The translations under genes were made by a program, and so were the position numbers. This document shows, one piece after another, positions 43,801 to 52,403 of a stretch of 64,000 nt of DNA. Under the pieces are notes generated by a model. It was not told the DNA's origin. It saw nothing but the letters and a program-made list of their open reading frames with translations, and did no database searches. This DNA is from a virus, in the IMG/VR virus record IMGVR_UViG_3300022933_000279, positions 1-64,000 of that record. One strand, given 5' to 3'. How positions within the stretch are numbered: the stretch's first letter is position 1; the number at the start of each line of letters is the position of its first letter.

Positions 43801-44014
43801 AATAGCATTACTAGTTGTAATGTTATTGATGATTGGTTGTTCAAAAGAAAATAACTGGCCTTATCCATTGACTCCGTTTTTCGCAGAGTGCGAATATGAA
43901 GGAAAAGTTTTTGTAGATTATGAATATCTCAAAAGAAAAAGTGCGGGCGGATGTAAAAACGACGAACCTTTTAAATATTATCCAAGAGGCGAACCGAATT
44001 TGACAAATGATTAA
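43793..44014 (+). CDS. Small putative lipoprotein (2)
   Basis: 73 residues: MVKIALLVVMLLMIGCSKEN is a lipoprotein signal with lipobox MIGC (Cys16). The mature part has two further Cys and a YYPRGEPNLTND end. It overlaps the first lipoprotein gene by 8 bases. As a pair they recall phage lysis or envelope lipoproteins, but neither shows a long coiled coil typical of spanins. Confidence 0.65.
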   Translation: MVKIALLVVMLLMIGCSKENNWPYPLTPFFAECEYEGKVFVDYEYLKRKSAGGCKNDEPFKYYPRGEPNLTND

Positions 44015-44023
44015 TAATTATAT

Positions 44024-45136
44024 ATGAAATGCTTGGCACCGTGGGTTACAATTAGACAAGATGAAGATGGTTCTGTAATGCCTTGTTCTTCTTATTTTAT
44101 ACGCCTTAAAGATGTTAAAATAGGATCTACTCATAGAAATATTCAAGAATTTTTTAATGGATCTGATTATAATGATTTTCGTATGCGAATGTGCAATGAT
44201 GAAGACATTAAAGGGTGTATTGAATGTAAGGTAGATGCTGAAAATGGTAATCCAAGTCATCGCGATTATTGGAATACAAAATATGCAAATATTACAGAAC
44301 CGGCAATAAGAGAATTAGAATTATGTTTAAGTAATAAATGTAATTTTCAATGTATAGCGTGTAATAGCCATTTTAGTAATAAGTGGTATAAAGATGATAA
44401 AGCATTAAATGAATTAGGAGTAGATAAAACTGGTCAGCTATCACCTCGAAGACATTTAACTTCTCCTGATGATATGGTTGGGGTTAATTTAGATAGTTTA
44501 GTATTATTGAGAATCCTTGGAGGCGAGCCCTTAATAGAACCCCGATTTTTAAATATCTTTGAAGTACTAAAAGAACGAAATATTATTCAAAATGTTGAAC
44601 TGTTTATTAATACAAATAATTCCATCTTTCCAAATAAAGAATGGCAAGAGTATTTACGATTATTTAAAAAGATTACTATAGTATTAAGTATAGATTCTAT
44701 AGGTAAGCTGGGTGAATGGAATCGCCGCGGTTTAAATATGAAGAAGTTTGAGATCAATAAAGGTCGATGGATGAACTTTCCTACTAATGTCGCATATAAT
44801 TCTGTTGTCCATAATTTTTCTGTATTGGGTTTAAATGATTTAATTCATTGGGTAGATCTTCCGATTCACTTTGGCATGGAAGGAAAAGATCACGCTTTAG
44901 ATTTAACATTGGGACCATCATACCTATGTATTCAAAATTTACCTGAACATACGAAAGAGTTAATCGCGGATAAATTGGACAGGAGATTAAATAAGGTAAA
45001 GGAATTTATGTTTGCAGAAGAACATAATCCAAGGTATGTAAAACAGTATAAAAAGTTTTATGAATACTTCGAGAAAAAATGGGGCATGCCACCGGAAAAT
45101 AAATTAATTTATGAAAGCGTATGCGAGAAATATTAG
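44024..45136 (+). CDS. Radical SAM protein with N-terminal SPASM-like domain
   Basis: 370 residues. The first 75 match a SPASM-type pattern: CLAPWVTIRQDEDGSVMPC, NIQEFFNGSDYNDFR, CIECK. The core site is SNKCNFQCIACNSHFS and LRILGGEPLIE gives GGE. INTNNSIFPN and SIDSIGKLGEWNRRG follow. It is close to the protein at 60255 (NNSIFPN, CNSxFS). The auxiliary domain precedes the core, a reversed order compared with standard SPASM enzymes. Confidence 0.85.
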   Translation: MKCLAPWVTIRQDEDGSVMPCSSYFIRLKDVKIGSTHRNIQEFFNGSDYNDFRMRMCNDEDIKGCIECKVDAENGNPSHRDYWNTKYANITEPAIRELELCLSNKCNFQCIACNSHFSNKWYKDDKALNELGVDKTGQLSPRRHLTSPDDMVGVNLDSLVLLRILGGEPLIEPRFLNIFEVLKERNIIQNVELFINTNNSIFPNKEWQEYLRLFKKITIVLSIDSIGKLGEWNRRGLNMKKFEINKGRWMNFPTNVAYNSVVHNFSVLGLNDLIHWVDLPIHFGMEGKDHALDLTLGPSYLCIQNLPEHTKELIADKLDRRLNKVKEFMFAEEHNPRYVKQYKKFYEYFEKKWGMPPENKLIYESVCEKY

Positions 45137-45606
45137 TAGTTGCATTAGAAGAAGAGTTGTCAGGTGCTGACATATATTGTGGAATAGGACGAAGGAGCGG
45201 ATATAATTTATCAAGCTTTTTAGAAAACCGCGGACCTTATCCACTACCCAAAAAAGTTATAAATTATGGTACTTGTGGATCCTTTATACATGGGCTAAGA
45301 GGATTACATAAAATAACAACCTTTAGTGATAGTGAAGAAGACCAAGGAGATGGTTTAGGTCTAAAACTTTTAACACAGGAAAAATTTGTTACAAAAATTG
45401 TACCTGGTTATGACTTAGTCGATTGTGAAGCTTTTTATTTAAAACAAATATGTGATAAAAGAGAAATAGAATTTGAATGTTACAAATATATAACAGATGA
45501 AGTTGGTAAAAATACAAAACAAGATTGGGTTAATGGAATGAAGGAAGGTGAGGCATGTTACAGAGAATACTTGACGAAGGTTATGTCAAAATCGATTACG
45601 AAATAG
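45121..45606 (+). CDS. Nucleosidase/phosphorylase-like protein (MTA/SAH nucleosidase type)
   Basis: 161 residues against about 230 in MTAN. VALEEELS (7-14) matches the N-terminal catalytic Glu region, NYGTCGSF (48-55) the phosphate/base loop, DLVDCEAFYLKQIC (98-111) the Met/Glu motif that binds ribose, and YITDEVG (123-129) the catalytic Asp. MTAN splits methylthioadenosine, SAH and 5'-deoxyadenosine, the last being the by-product of radical SAM enzymes. That gives a clear reason for its place here. The activity of the short form is unproven. Confidence 0.6.
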   Translation: MREILVVALEEELSGADIYCGIGRRSGYNLSSFLENRGPYPLPKKVINYGTCGSFIHGLRGLHKITTFSDSEEDQGDGLGLKLLTQEKFVTKIVPGYDLVDCEAFYLKQICDKREIEFECYKYITDEVGKNTKQDWVNGMKEGEACYREYLTKVMSKSITK

Positions 45607-46085
45607 ATTTTCCCTACGAAGAATTTAAACTGGAATGGCCAGTTTTTAGAGAAACTCCATATTGGAAATTGGAGATGATAGATTGGACTCCATTTGAAGA
45701 AATTAAATGTGAAAAATGGTGTTCTGATATGTATCAACTTAATATGGATATTCTTAATGATCCCCTTTATGAAGATACAAGAAACTGTAGAGCTTCTATA
45801 TTAAGATATAATAAAGGGTATATCAAAGAACATACAGATAGAGGAATGTTTACCTTTCTTTATAATATCTATCCCGGAATATATCTTAAAATAAATGAAA
45901 AATGGGAAGAGTTAGATTACGGACTGTTTATTTGGCTTGGTGATATCGGTGCAAAACAATTTAATAGGCCGGCAATGGAACATAAAGCTAATTGTAATGA
46001 TATTCGTTGGTCACTTAATTATTTTTCAGCCCCGAGCAATATTGAAAGTCTTTGGACGGCAAATGAAATGACCGGTACATTATGA
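45555..46085 (+). CDS. Fe(II)/2OG oxygenase-like protein (IPNS-type fold)
   Basis: 176 residues. KEHTDRGMFTFLYNIYPGIY (H93, D95), AMEHKANC (H143) and IRWSLNYF (R151) give the facial triad and 2OG Arg of the isopenicillin-N-synthase/plant-type oxygenase family, here in a short form. The ATG at 45555 lies inside the previous gene, a 52-base overlap. It is the fifth oxygenase-like gene. Confidence 0.75.
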   Translation: MLQRILDEGYVKIDYEIDFPYEEFKLEWPVFRETPYWKLEMIDWTPFEEIKCEKWCSDMYQLNMDILNDPLYEDTRNCRASILRYNKGYIKEHTDRGMFTFLYNIYPGIYLKINEKWEELDYGLFIWLGDIGAKQFNRPAMEHKANCNDIRWSLNYFSAPSNIESLWTANEMTGTL

Positions 46086-46411
46086 ACAGATATATTATAC
46101 AGACTTTAGTGACATGTAAAGGAAAAACCTTCTTATCTAAAGAATCATTTAAAAAATGGTTTGTAGAAAATTTGGTTCCTCAAGATTCTGATCCTTTAAG
46201 AAAATATAATTTTACTATCATGGAACAACATGGTCATGAGAATTTCTTTTTAACATTTATTGCTCCGAATAAAGGGATATTAACACATATATATCAAACA
46301 AAAGAAGAATATTATAATAGTATAAAATTAAGAACTGAACAACAAAACTTAATGCATAAATACAATATAGGATATGCAGTTTCAGATGTGATGAAACAGG
46401 TTATCAACTAA
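46082..46411 (+). CDS. Unknown small protein
   Basis: 109 residues with a beta start (MNRYIIQTLVTCKG) and alternating strands and helices, perhaps a ferredoxin-like fold. No family recognised. It is coupled to the oxygenase (4-base overlap) and followed by a 24-base gap, so it may be that enzyme's partner. Confidence 0.5.
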   Translation: MNRYIIQTLVTCKGKTFLSKESFKKWFVENLVPQDSDPLRKYNFTIMEQHGHENFFLTFIAPNKGILTHIYQTKEEYYNSIKLRTEQQNLMHKYNIGYAVSDVMKQVIN

Positions 46412-46435
46412 AAGAATTACAGTAAGGAAATTATC

Positions 46436-47107
46436 ATGTTACATGGTTCATTTAATAAGATGCTGAGAGAAACAATTCATGAATCTCAAAAGTGTCAAAG
46501 GAATTGGGATTTAAGTAAAGATATCCCTCAAGAAGATAAAGATTTAATCATCGAGGCCGCAACTAATTCTCCTTCAAAACAGAATCTTAATTACTTTAAT
46601 GTTCATGTTATTGAAGATCGAGATGTAATTGAAAAAATTCATTCATATACAGAAGGTTTTGGGCCTATCTATAAAGATTTTGATACAAATAAAACCCCGC
46701 ATGAAAGATCTAAAGATGGTCAAGCTCATTATGAGAAAGGAAAAGAGGATGGTAAATATTATACAAATCCTCAAGTATTAGGACAAATGCTTTTAGCATT
46801 TACTCCTAATGAACCCTCTCAAGTACGTGAAGAGAATGATTCTTATGATCAAGACAGAGATATGGCAATTGGTATCTCAGCTGGCTATGTTAATGTTATA
46901 GCTACTCAAATGGGTTATTCAACCGGTTGTTGTAAGTGCATAAGTGATGTATCGGCAATTAGAGAAATTTTGGGTGAAGAGCCTATTTTGCTAATGGGAG
47001 TTGGTGTTGCTGATGCAAAAAGAGATAGACGAGAACATCACAACGATCCTTCTTTTACGTTTCCATCATTAAAGCAGAATAAGAAAATTAGTGTTAATTA
47101 TGTTTAG
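46436..47107 (+). CDS. Nitroreductase-family flavoprotein
   Basis: 223 residues. CQRNWDLSKDIPQEDKDLII and EAATNSPSKQNLNYFNVHVI form the FMN-binding start of nitroreductases; DMAIGISAGYVNVIATQMGYSTGCC and EEPILLMGVGVA are the later strands. Family members use NAD(P)H to reduce flavin, nitro groups or oxidise thiazolines. It might supply reduced flavin to the halogenase-like enzymes. A TAAGGA site precedes the ATG. Confidence 0.8.
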   Translation: MLHGSFNKMLRETIHESQKCQRNWDLSKDIPQEDKDLIIEAATNSPSKQNLNYFNVHVIEDRDVIEKIHSYTEGFGPIYKDFDTNKTPHERSKDGQAHYEKGKEDGKYYTNPQVLGQMLLAFTPNEPSQVREENDSYDQDRDMAIGISAGYVNVIATQMGYSTGCCKCISDVSAIREILGEEPILLMGVGVADAKRDRREHHNDPSFTFPSLKQNKKISVNYV

Positions 47108-47109
47108 AA

Positions 47110-48285
47110 ATGCCTCTTTGTGATTTACCATTTAAATCTGTTTTTTTTATAAATCGAAAAAAAGACTTTCCTCTTTTTATGCCTTGTGAGGCTATAACTA
47201 AGAATAATGAAAGCCATTGCCCTATTCAAAAAATACCTAATCCTCTTGAATGGCAATCTGATGATTCAGAATTAAATCCAGAACAGATAATTAATTCTTT
47301 AAATTATCAAACCCTACAAGATAATCATCGAAAGGGTATAAAAGACAAAAGGTGTAAATTTTGTTGGGACCTAGAAAAAATAGGACCCCACAGTCCTAGA
47401 TTAAACCCCGACAAAATTGATAAAGACACTGATGGATTAATGGTGCATTTTTTATTAGATAATAAATGTAATATGGCATGCCGGATGTGTTCTCCGATGG
47501 CTTCAAGTTTACTACAAAAAGATTTTAATTATTTTAAACATCATAAAAATGTTGATGATATCACTTCGGTAACCGATGGTTTTTTTTCTTCCGATGACAT
47601 ATTAAGTTCAGTAGAATTGTCTCAATGGGATTGGGTGATTAATAATATCCACAAAATTGGAGCCTTAAAAGTAACTGGAGGAGAACCTCTTTTTAATAAA
47701 CAATTTATTAATGCAATGACCCCATTAAAAAAAGATGGGTTAAATTTAAATGTCACAACGAATGGATCTTTATTTACCAATAAAATGTGTGATATTCTTA
47801 ACGAATTTAAAGGATTGTATTTCACAATATCACTTGATTCAATAGGAAAAAATTATGAATACGTGAGATATCCATATAATTTTAAAAAGGTGGAAAAATC
47901 AATAGCCAATTTTATTAAAAGATGTTATAATATAAAGGAGATTAAATATAATTGTGTTGTGAGCGCATTAAACATATTTTATATAGATGAATTGATAAAA
48001 TGGAATAATGATTCATTTAATATTTATTTTACTGAAGTATATCCCAATCTTAGAGGCATAGGTATAAAAAACTTGCCTGTGTTTTTATTAAAAGAATTGT
48101 ATGATATAATTCTTAATGTAGAATTTAGTGATCATATGTTATTAAACATGATTCAAAAAGCTATTGATGATAATCAAGAAGATAAACAAAAGATGATTAA
48201 AGAAATAAAATTATTTGATTCATCTCGAAATCAAAAGTTTGAAAATTATTTACATCCCAAATTAGTCCAATGGTTGCAGTCTTAA
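47110..48285 (+). CDS. Radical SAM protein with N-terminal Cys domain
   Basis: 391 residues. N-terminal auxiliary segment (CDLPF, MPCEA, CKFCWDL), core LLDNKCNMACRMCSPMAS, and LKVTGGEPLFN. The C-terminal ENYLHPKLVQWLQS nearly equals that of the protein at 28519, and VYPNLRGIGIKNLP matches VYPDNRGISPKNLS there, so these two are close paralogues about 18 kb apart. Substrate unknown. Confidence 0.85.
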   Translation: MPLCDLPFKSVFFINRKKDFPLFMPCEAITKNNESHCPIQKIPNPLEWQSDDSELNPEQIINSLNYQTLQDNHRKGIKDKRCKFCWDLEKIGPHSPRLNPDKIDKDTDGLMVHFLLDNKCNMACRMCSPMASSLLQKDFNYFKHHKNVDDITSVTDGFFSSDDILSSVELSQWDWVINNIHKIGALKVTGGEPLFNKQFINAMTPLKKDGLNLNVTTNGSLFTNKMCDILNEFKGLYFTISLDSIGKNYEYVRYPYNFKKVEKSIANFIKRCYNIKEIKYNCVVSALNIFYIDELIKWNNDSFNIYFTEVYPNLRGIGIKNLPVFLLKELYDIILNVEFSDHMLLNMIQKAIDDNQEDKQKMIKEIKLFDSSRNQKFENYLHPKLVQWLQS

Positions 48286-49052
48286 ATTACGGTCATCGGC
48301 CACTTGAAAAAGAAAAAAGAGAACAACGAAATAAATTGTTTGAAGGAATGGAACAATTCTATTATGTTTCTAATTATATTGCATCTCCAAATCATAATAC
48401 AGTTTATATAATGGAAGAAGATGATAAAGTTTACATAGATGAATTGATTCCGGCGGAAAGCAAACACCTCATGGGGCTTAAAGATATTAATTATTTTGAT
48501 TATTTTCGTTTATTAAATAAAGCACAATATTATTTTCCTGAGCCTTTCAAGAAATTGGTAGATGCACCAAATACTATTAATACACTAACCGCTAATCATA
48601 GTGCTCAACAGAGCTTAAACGAACTTATTTATTGGATGGAATTTTGGAATAGAGGTGATAGAGATTTTGATAAAATTATCTTTATGTCAAATTCATATTT
48701 TTGTGAAGATGAGAAATGGATTGAGGAACAGATTCAGGAAGACAATTGGTTTATACATGATGAAGGTAATAATAAACATGCTAAAAGTTTTTGGTCTTGT
48801 GGGAGACATATATTTGATAAAATAATAAATCAACTACCAGTGTTGGCTAAAGAACACTGGAAGAATTTTCATTCTGGAAATCAATTTGATTCCGATTCTG
48901 AAACATTTAAATATAAATTATTTTTTGAAAAATTTAAATTAACTCCGGCTCCACCGAACGGAATGACAAAACGAGGAATACAACTTCCTGAAAATGGTCA
49001 TCCTATAAGAATAGAAATGGGATGCAAGAAATGGTTAGATGGACATTATTAG
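48270..49052 (+). CDS. Unknown protein in the radical SAM array
   Basis: 260 residues. No family or catalytic motif recognised. It has conserved-looking aromatic clusters (MEQFYYVSNYIASPNHNTVY, KDINYFDYFRLLNKAQYYF). It overlaps the radical SAM gene before it by 16 bases and the aminotransferase after it by 14. It might be a substrate-binding or peptide-carrying partner; this is not shown by sequence. Confidence 0.55.
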   Translation: MVAVLNYGHRPLEKEKREQRNKLFEGMEQFYYVSNYIASPNHNTVYIMEEDDKVYIDELIPAESKHLMGLKDINYFDYFRLLNKAQYYFPEPFKKLVDAPNTINTLTANHSAQQSLNELIYWMEFWNRGDRDFDKIIFMSNSYFCEDEKWIEEQIQEDNWFIHDEGNNKHAKSFWSCGRHIFDKIINQLPVLAKEHWKNFHSGNQFDSDSETFKYKLFFEKFKLTPAPPNGMTKRGIQLPENGHPIRIEMGCKKWLDGHY

Positions 49053-49851
49053 AAAAAGAAATCAACATAATACTGGAGACAATTTACGTTTACATTTAAA
49101 TGAATGTATAACCCCTACATGGAAGAACTTTCAACATTATCCTGATCTCGAGAAGTATTATAAAGAGTTTGAAAATATTTTAGGACATAAATTATTTTTC
49201 ACTGAGGGCATTTCAGGTGCTGTAAAAGAGATTATGTCTATTTTGAAACCACGTACGGCAGAATGGCAAGGTACTTGGGCGCTTTATGATATTTTTAAAA
49301 AGTTATATAGTTCAGATAATGGACCAGCAGTAATGTTTTGTTTATATCCAGAAACTGATATTGATAGTGTAGTTAAAGATTATGATCATGTGATTATAGA
49401 TGATGCATATCAATATTTTCATGCTAGAGATTGGACTCCATTTTTAAAATATAAAAACGTAACTATCATGAGAACATTTTCTAAGGCTTTTGGATTAGCA
49501 GGTCTTAGAATAGGGTACATTGCAGGTGAATTAGTTGATTTATTAGATATGCATAGAGGTGGATATGAAGCAAATTCTTTTGCTCTTGAAAGGGCTTTGT
49601 TTCATTTAAAAAATGAAAATCAGGTAAAGCAATATGCTAGTGAGGTAAAAAGAGTCAGGGTACATATGCTTGATAAATATTCTGACATGCGATGGGATGG
49701 ATATAGCAATTCATTATATACGAAAAGAATTGACATTCATCAAAAAATGCTTGATAATAATATATTGGTTAAACAATTTGCACGCGAAGCACGGATCACA
49801 TTAGCACCAATGTCACATATGAAAGAAGTATTCAATATATTAGATGAATGA
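49039..49851 (+). CDS. Aminotransferase, class I/II, HisC-like
   Basis: 270 residues against about 350 in HisC. LHLNECITPT near the start, VIIDDAYQYF (121-124 DDAY) and MRTFSKAFGLAGLRIGYIAG with the PLP lysine K149 and Arg157 are the family marks. ITLAPMSHMKEVFNIL fits the C-terminal end. It transfers an amino group, perhaps to a keto intermediate made by the oxygenases or reductase. It overlaps neighbours on both sides. Confidence 0.82.
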   Translation: MDIIRKRNQHNTGDNLRLHLNECITPTWKNFQHYPDLEKYYKEFENILGHKLFFTEGISGAVKEIMSILKPRTAEWQGTWALYDIFKKLYSSDNGPAVMFCLYPETDIDSVVKDYDHVIIDDAYQYFHARDWTPFLKYKNVTIMRTFSKAFGLAGLRIGYIAGELVDLLDMHRGGYEANSFALERALFHLKNENQVKQYASEVKRVRVHMLDKYSDMRWDGYSNSLYTKRIDIHQKMLDNNILVKQFAREARITLAPMSHMKEVFNILDE

Positions 49852-50638
49852 ATATTTACAGTATAAAAAATCACTTGCAAAATTTAATCCTGAGAACTAT
49901 GGTTTAGCGACTATAGATTTAAACCCTACGGAGTTATGTAACAGGGTTTGTCATTTTTGTCCGCGAAGCTCTTTTTATCCTAGTTTAAATTTAAACATGT
50001 CACTTGAATCTGCTGATCTATTACAAAGACGTTTAGTAGAGTTTAATTATCAAGGTGCTCTTACAATAGCAGGAAAAGGTGAACCTCTTCTTAATAAAAA
50101 CATATATGGAATAATTACAATTTTAAATTCTTGGAATCCTATTTTAATAACAAATGGTGATTCTATTTTAAAGGATAATTCAATAGCGAAGAGATTGTTT
50201 AATTCAGGAGTACATCAAGTAATTATTAGTGAATACGATAGCATGACGAAAACAGAAATTTGGGATGAATTATTTGAAGGACGAAATTATAGAGTTAAAG
50301 ATTTAACAAAAGGAGCTGAACAATATTTTAATAATAGGGGTGGCTCTTTTAATACTATTAATAATTCTTTAGAACGAACGTGTTATTTTCCTTTTTATAA
50401 GATTACTATTAATTATGACTTATCTTTAAATTTTTGTTTAAATGATTGGAAGTATAAAGAAGAGATTGGTAATTTGACCACGAATACTTTAAAAGATATT
50501 TGGATGGGCTCTAAGATGATGGCTTATAGAAAAAAGCTAATTGAAAAAAGAAGGTGTGATATTAACGCTTGTAAAAAATGTGATACTGATGGTACATTAA
50601 TGGGCCAGGAGAGTTTTGAATGGTTCCAAACATTATAG
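49844..50638 (+). CDS. Radical SAM/SPASM protein, short tandem copy 1
   Basis: 264 residues. DLNPTELCNRVCHFCPRSSFY holds the cluster motif; a C-terminal SPASM follows: CYFPFYKITINYDLSLNFCLNDWKYKEEIGNL, IWMGSKMMAYRKKL, CDINACKKCD. This is the classical core-then-SPASM order, in a compact form. The next gene is a paralogue with the same motifs. Confidence 0.87.
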   Translation: MNEYLQYKKSLAKFNPENYGLATIDLNPTELCNRVCHFCPRSSFYPSLNLNMSLESADLLQRRLVEFNYQGALTIAGKGEPLLNKNIYGIITILNSWNPILITNGDSILKDNSIAKRLFNSGVHQVIISEYDSMTKTEIWDELFEGRNYRVKDLTKGAEQYFNNRGGSFNTINNSLERTCYFPFYKITINYDLSLNFCLNDWKYKEEIGNLTTNTLKDIWMGSKMMAYRKKLIEKRRCDINACKKCDTDGTLMGQESFEWFQTL

Positions 50639-51375
50639 AAATAAATCCAACAGAACTATGTAATCGAAAATGTAGTTTTTGTGCTAGATCAGAAGATTAT
50701 CCAAATCAAAATTTAAATTTAGATTTAAGAGGTGCTTTTATAATAAGGAAAAGGCTTGAAGAAATGGATTGGAGAGGAAGTCTCAAATTGACCGGTCAAG
50801 GTGAACCAACTCTTAATAAAAAAATAATTAGAATTGCCCAAGCATTACAATCGCATAACTGGGAATTAACAACTATTACTAATGGTGATTTTTTACATAA
50901 TATAGATTCAAAATATTTTAAAGTTTTTGATAAAATTACAATATCTTGTTACGAAAAGGAAAAGTTTGAAGATTATAAAAAGTTTGATGTCGAAGTTAGA
51001 AAACAGTGGCTTCCAGAAAATCAAACCCTATTTAATAATTGTGGTGGAGCCCTTGAAAGCACTAAAAAAATACCTATGCAACGGGAGTGTTATACCCCGT
51101 TTTACAGAGCTTATATCGATTGGAACTTAGATGTAAGGTTGTGTTGTCATGATTGGAAATATAAACATACATTTGGTAATTTAAAAGATAAGACATTCAA
51201 AGAGATTTGGTATTGTAAGGAATTTCAAAAATTAAGAAAACAATTAAAAGATGGTAATAGATCATTAGCATCATCTGCATGCTCAGAATGTAATGCAAAT
51301 GGCAAAATGAATGTGCGCACAAATACTACGGATGGTAAATCAATATTTGAGAATTGGAAATATGATAAAACATGA
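50620..51375 (+). CDS. Radical SAM/SPASM protein, short tandem copy 2
   Basis: 251 residues. EINPTELCNRKCSFCARSEDYP, LKLTGQGEPTLN (GxGEP), C-terminal SPASM CYTPFYRAYIDWNLDVRLCCHDWKYKHTFGNLK and CSECNANG. It overlaps copy 1 by 19 bases and is collinear with it, so the two arose by tandem duplication and probably act in sequence or on two residues of one substrate. Confidence 0.87.
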   Translation: MVPNIIEINPTELCNRKCSFCARSEDYPNQNLNLDLRGAFIIRKRLEEMDWRGSLKLTGQGEPTLNKKIIRIAQALQSHNWELTTITNGDFLHNIDSKYFKVFDKITISCYEKEKFEDYKKFDVEVRKQWLPENQTLFNNCGGALESTKKIPMQRECYTPFYRAYIDWNLDVRLCCHDWKYKHTFGNLKDKTFKEIWYCKEFQKLRKQLKDGNRSLASSACSECNANGKMNVRTNTTDGKSIFENWKYDKT

Positions 51376-51670
51376 AGATTTAGTTTATTGTGGAGCATGG
51401 CATGGAGATAAAAAATGGAAGGAGGTTGAAATTGCATCTGATTTCTCCGTTTATCCCTGTTGTCTACTTAATGCCGCACATCAACTAAACAATACATATT
51501 TTGATAAAAAATTAGATAGCATGGACAAAGATTGGAATAATTTAAAGCATAATAAATTAAAAGATATTTTAGAAATTTGGCGTCAACATATAAAACCCGA
51601 ATATTGGAAAGATGAAAAAACCTTGCCGGGTTGTTGTAATAATTTTTGTAGTATAAAATCGGACAAGTAA
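51362..51670 (+). CDS. Stand-alone SPASM-like iron-sulphur domain
   Basis: 102 residues from the ATG at 51362. VYCGAWHGDKKWKEVEIASDF then SVYPCCLLNA, LKDILEIWRQHIKPEYW and CCNNFC form a SPASM-type pattern (Cys - CC - iW - C..C) without any radical SAM core. It abuts the core-only radical SAM gene at 51670 (taATG overlap). The pair looks like a split version of the proteins here that carry the auxiliary domain before the core. Confidence 0.65.
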   Translation: MIKHEDLVYCGAWHGDKKWKEVEIASDFSVYPCCLLNAAHQLNNTYFDKKLDSMDKDWNNLKHNKLKDILEIWRQHIKPEYWKDEKTLPGCCNNFCSIKSDK

Positions 51671-52398
51671 TGGTAAAAGAAATAGATCATTATTATGAAA
51701 AATTGTGGCTAGATTTTGATTTCACTATATCAAGCTATTGTAATGCGGCATGCCCTTCCTGTAAAAGATATGAAGATTTTCTTATTACAGAATATAATCC
51801 TAATCAACCATTACATCCGGGACTAAAACAATTACATATGGATTTTGACATCTACAGATCAATTATAGAAAGAGATATCGAACTGTTCAAAAATAAATAT
51901 GTGACATTTGAGGGGGAATTAGGGGACGCCCTCACTAATCCAAATATATTAAAATTTATAGATTATAGTTCTAGCGTATTTAAAAGACTCAGAATAGTTA
52001 CTAACGGGGGGCTTAGAACATCTAAATTTTTTAATGACTTGGGAAATACATATAATAATTTAGAAATTATGTTTTCTATAGATGGATTAGATAATGAGAT
52101 CAATCAAAAGTATAGAAGACGTGTCAATACGCCAAAAGCATATGAGAACATGATTGCATATAAACAGAGTAAATATGGTGCCGGCACAACATTTTGGCAA
52201 TATTTAATTTTTCAGCATAATTGGTTTGAAATTCCAGAAATATTAAACATTGCAAAAAAGTATAAAATTGTGATTGATATGAAAATTAATAATCGGCCTA
52301 AATTTCGAATTGAAGAGAAACTCATACCGAACGTTATGGAGACGTATGAACAAAATAAGTTTGAATGCAGTTCACTACAACAGATAAAGTCTAGATAG
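51670..52398 (+). CDS. Radical SAM core protein lacking SPASM domain
   Basis: 242 residues. The site is ISSYCNAACPSCKRY; KYVTFEGELGDALTNP replaces the usual GGEP; MFSIDGLDNEINQKYRRRVN and TFWQYLIFQHNWFEIPEI follow. It resembles the proteins at 56787 and 57927 (CNxxC, FWQY/WQF-IIF-HN) but stops before any C-terminal Cys domain. The missing auxiliary domain may be the separate protein just upstream. Confidence 0.82.
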   Translation: MVKEIDHYYEKLWLDFDFTISSYCNAACPSCKRYEDFLITEYNPNQPLHPGLKQLHMDFDIYRSIIERDIELFKNKYVTFEGELGDALTNPNILKFIDYSSSVFKRLRIVTNGGLRTSKFFNDLGNTYNNLEIMFSIDGLDNEINQKYRRRVNTPKAYENMIAYKQSKYGAGTTFWQYLIFQHNWFEIPEILNIAKKYKIVIDMKINNRPKFRIEEKLIPNVMETYEQNKFECSSLQQIKSR

Positions 52399-52403
52399 AT
52401 ATT

